A stretch of DNA of 64,000 nucleotides from positions 62,001 through 126,000 of the forward strand of contig JBJMGT010000034.1 of NCBI GenBank assembly GCA_045807745.1, given 5' to 3'. The DNA comes from QHXQ01 sp045807745 (GTDB lineage Bacteria; Acidobacteriota; Blastocatellia; Pyrinomonadales; Pyrinomonadaceae). Position numbers and translations under genes: made by a program. Of the stretch, positions 62,287 through 64,000 are shown one piece after another. The notes under the pieces were generated by a model. The model saw nothing but the letters and a program-made list of their open reading frames with translations. It did no database searches and was not told the origin of the DNA. Each line of letters opens with the position of its first letter. Position 1 is the stretch's first letter.

Positions 62287-64000
62287 CTACTTGGTTGGTG
62301 CGGCGGCCGTCTTGGCGAAGTCGCCGGACTTGATGATGGTGATCTTGGCCGGGTCGATGTACTTGCGCATCGCGACGTTGATCTGTTCGGGCGTGAGCGC
62401 CTTGAGCTTGGCTTCAAGGTCGGCATCGAATTGGAGCGTGCGGCCTAAGAACAGGTAGTTGTTCAAACGCCCCGCCAGTTCGTTATCCTGCGCCCGGCTG
62501 ACTTGCCGCCCTTGCAGGTAGCCGGACTTGGCGGCCTCGACCTCTTCCGGCGTGAAGCCGTCCTTGAGCATGCGCGCGATCTCGTCTTTGAACGCAACTT
62601 CGAGCTTGTCCACGTTCTGCGGCGCGTAGATCGCTTGCGCCGTGAAGCGCCCGTATTGGTCAAGCGCGCTGACTGTGATCCCTGAGCCGACGCCGTAGCT
62701 CAAGCCCTCCTTCTGCCGGATGCGCGCGGCGAGGCGCGAGTTAAGAAAGCCGCCGCCGAGCATGTAGTTGCCTAAGACGAGCGCCGGATAGTCGGGGTTG
62801 TCGTCGCGCATGTTGAAGTTGAACCCGGCGACGAAGACTGCGTTCGCCTTGTCGGGCGCGGGCAGCGTCTGGTTCACCGCCGCCACTTCCTTTAAGAGCG
62901 TCGGTACGCGCGTGAAGGGTTTGGGACTCTTCCAACCTGCGAACAGGTCGCCCGCGAGTTTCGCGATCTCGTCCTTGTCGAAGTCGCCGATGACCGTGAG
63001 CGTCGCGTTTGAAGCACCGTAGAAGTCCTGGTAGAACTGCTTGGCTTGATCGAGCGTCGCGGCGCTCAAGTCCGCAATGTCCTCGTCCGACGTTGTCGTG
63101 TAGCGCACGTCGCCCTTCGGATAGGGGCTGATGGCGCGGTTGAAGGCCGTGAAGGCGAGTTGCGACGGCTCGCTCTTGTTCTGCTCTATGGCCGCGAGGT
63201 TTTCCTGCTTGAGCAGATCGAACTCGCTGGCGGGGAACGCCGGCTCGCGCAGGATTTCCGCGACCAACTTCATCACGGCCGGCAGGTTCTCGCGCGTCGT
63301 CTCAATCTGCACGTTGGCTTGCGTCGCGCCGCCGAAGACGAAGGCGCGCGCTTTCAAGCGATCAAACTCGTCTTGAATTTGCTGGCGCGTGTGCTTCGTC
63401 GTGCCGCGCATCAACATCGCGCCGGCCAGTTGGGCGGCGGTCGTGCGGTTCATCAAGCTCTGCTCGTCGCCGTAGCGCAGCGTCATCTGCGCGACCACCT
63501 TGCCGCCGCGCGTCTTCTTCGGCAGAAGCGCCAGCTTGACGCCGGCCGCGTCGGTGCGCGCGGTGCGCGTCTCGATGTTCGCCGGTGAAGGATCAAACGC
63601 TTCGCCCGCAGCCATCGTCGCATCGCCCTTGTAGTCCTTGAACATCGCGACCAAGTCGGGCGTGGCCGGAATCTCCGCGCGGTCGGGCTTCGGCGTCGGG
63701 ATGAAAAGACCGAGCGTGCGATTCGCCGGCTTGAAATATCTGCCTGCGACCTGCGCCACCTCTTCCGGCGTCACCTTGCGTAGGCGGTCGCGGTGGAGGA
63801 AGAGCAGACGCCAGTCGCCCGCGCCGATGGATTCGCTCAGCGCCAAACCCACCCGATCCGAGTTGTTCACCAGCAAGTCGAAATCTTTAAGCAACTGCGC
63901 GCGCGCTCGCTCGACCTCTTCCTTCGTCGGCGGATTCGCGCCGATGCTTTCGACCGTCTGAATGAGCGTGTCGCGCGCGGCGTCGAGCGAGTCGCCCTGT
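62287..64000 (-). CDS. M16 family peptidase (C-terminal part; start outside the window)
   Basis: 571 residues visible. The frame is open to the window edge, so the true start lies beyond 64000. The visible part begins with the end of one M16 half (EEVERARAQLLKDFDLL), a middle linker, then a complete second half: VAQMTLRYGDEQSLMNRTTAAQLAGAMLMRGTTKHTRQQI, the RLAARIRQKEGLSYGVGSGI signature and the LKALTPEQINVAMRKY end. The second half lacks HxxEH, as is normal for C-domains; the catalytic motif should be in the missing part. It is probably a two-domain, single-chain M16 peptidase of about 850-950 residues, unlike the split pair at 4434-7376. Confidence 0.9.
   Translation of the reverse strand, partial: QGDSLDAARDTLIQTVESIGANPPTKEEVERARAQLLKDFDLLVNNSDRVGLALSESIGAGDWRLLFLHRDRLRKVTPEEVAQVAGRYFKPANRTLGLFIPTPKPDRAEIPATPDLVAMFKDYKGDATMAAGEAFDPSPANIETRTARTDAAGVKLALLPKKTRGGKVVAQMTLRYGDEQSLMNRTTAAQLAGAMLMRGTTKHTRQQIQDEFDRLKARAFVFGGATQANVQIETTRENLPAVMKLVAEILREPAFPASEFDLLKQENLAAIEQNKSEPSQLAFTAFNRAISPYPKGDVRYTTTSDEDIADLSAATLDQAKQFYQDFYGASNATLTVIGDFDKDEIAKLAGDLFAGWKSPKPFTRVPTLLKEVAAVNQTLPAPDKANAVFVAGFNFNMRDDNPDYPALVLGNYMLGGGFLNSRLAARIRQKEGLSYGVGSGITVSALDQYGRFTAQAIYAPQNVDKLEVAFKDEIARMLKDGFTPEEVEAAKSGYLQGRQVSRAQDNELAGRLNNYLFLGRTLQFDADLEAKLKALTPEQINVAMRKYIDPAKITIIKSGDFAKTAAAPTK

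Overview
The window looks like a chromosomal segment of a high-GC bacterium, most likely an acidobacterium of the Blastocatellia type. This taxonomic call is an inference from gene style: a Ser/Thr kinase with an outside domain, secreted TPR and TonB-C proteins, paired M16 peptidases, DinB and GrpB families, carboxypeptidase-regulatory plus ankyrin proteins, a Ski2-like helicase and a NorD-like VWA protein. There is no rRNA. Markers such as secA, serS, ispH, mnmA, fabG and sppA look vertical. Most of the window is ordinary, densely packed housekeeping and envelope sequence. There is no CRISPR array, prophage or obvious large biosynthetic cluster.

Layout. 1-2760: edge-truncated RibD/DHFR-like protein, DinB-like and GrpB-like proteins, a secreted protein. 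3227-7376: secreted trypsin-like protease with TPRs, convergent with an M16 pair in which one partner lacks the zinc motif. 7614-11590: Ser/Thr kinase, then a DUF2752/RDD/unknown operon. 11679-15763: small unknown proteins, a PDZ protein, ispH. 16102-22625: B12-binding radical SAM protein, Ski2-like helicase and two related membrane-anchored proteins. 22782-27967: secA, a TPR/TonB-C protein and a helical-repeat protein. 28026-35576: membrane and lipid genes, a candidate non-coding RNA, fabG, serS, sppA, mnmA. 35857-41350: MoxR-type AAA+ ATPase and NorD/CbbO-like VWA protein, separated by a MITE-like element, an OsmC protein and a DinB-like protein. 41403-43078: DUF433/DUF5615 toxin-antitoxin genes separated by about 1 kb of lower-GC DNA. 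43236-48935: ankyrin protein, tRNA-Ser, MscS channel, TetR regulator and acyl-CoA synthetase. 49096-53271: M1-type peptidase, secreted protein, alpha/beta hydrolase. 53545-59809: three two-component genes led by a hybrid kinase with an ethylene-receptor-like membrane domain. 59953-64000: GT-C-like membrane protein, lipoprotein and the C-terminal part of another M16 peptidase.

The most interesting points are: the kinase at 53545 with the Asp, Tyr, Cys and His pattern of plant ETR1-type ethylene/copper sites; at least thirteen intergenic hairpins built from short near-tandem words that differ from site to site; a promoter-structure-terminator unit at 29822-30112 that looks like an undescribed small RNA; a MITE-like element at about 36706-37030; a toxin-antitoxin pair split by foreign DNA; and a MoxR/VWA chaperone module with no recognisable client nearby. 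All calls were made by reading the sequence without database searches. Start codons were revised where a better ATG or Shine-Dalgarno sequence was visible.
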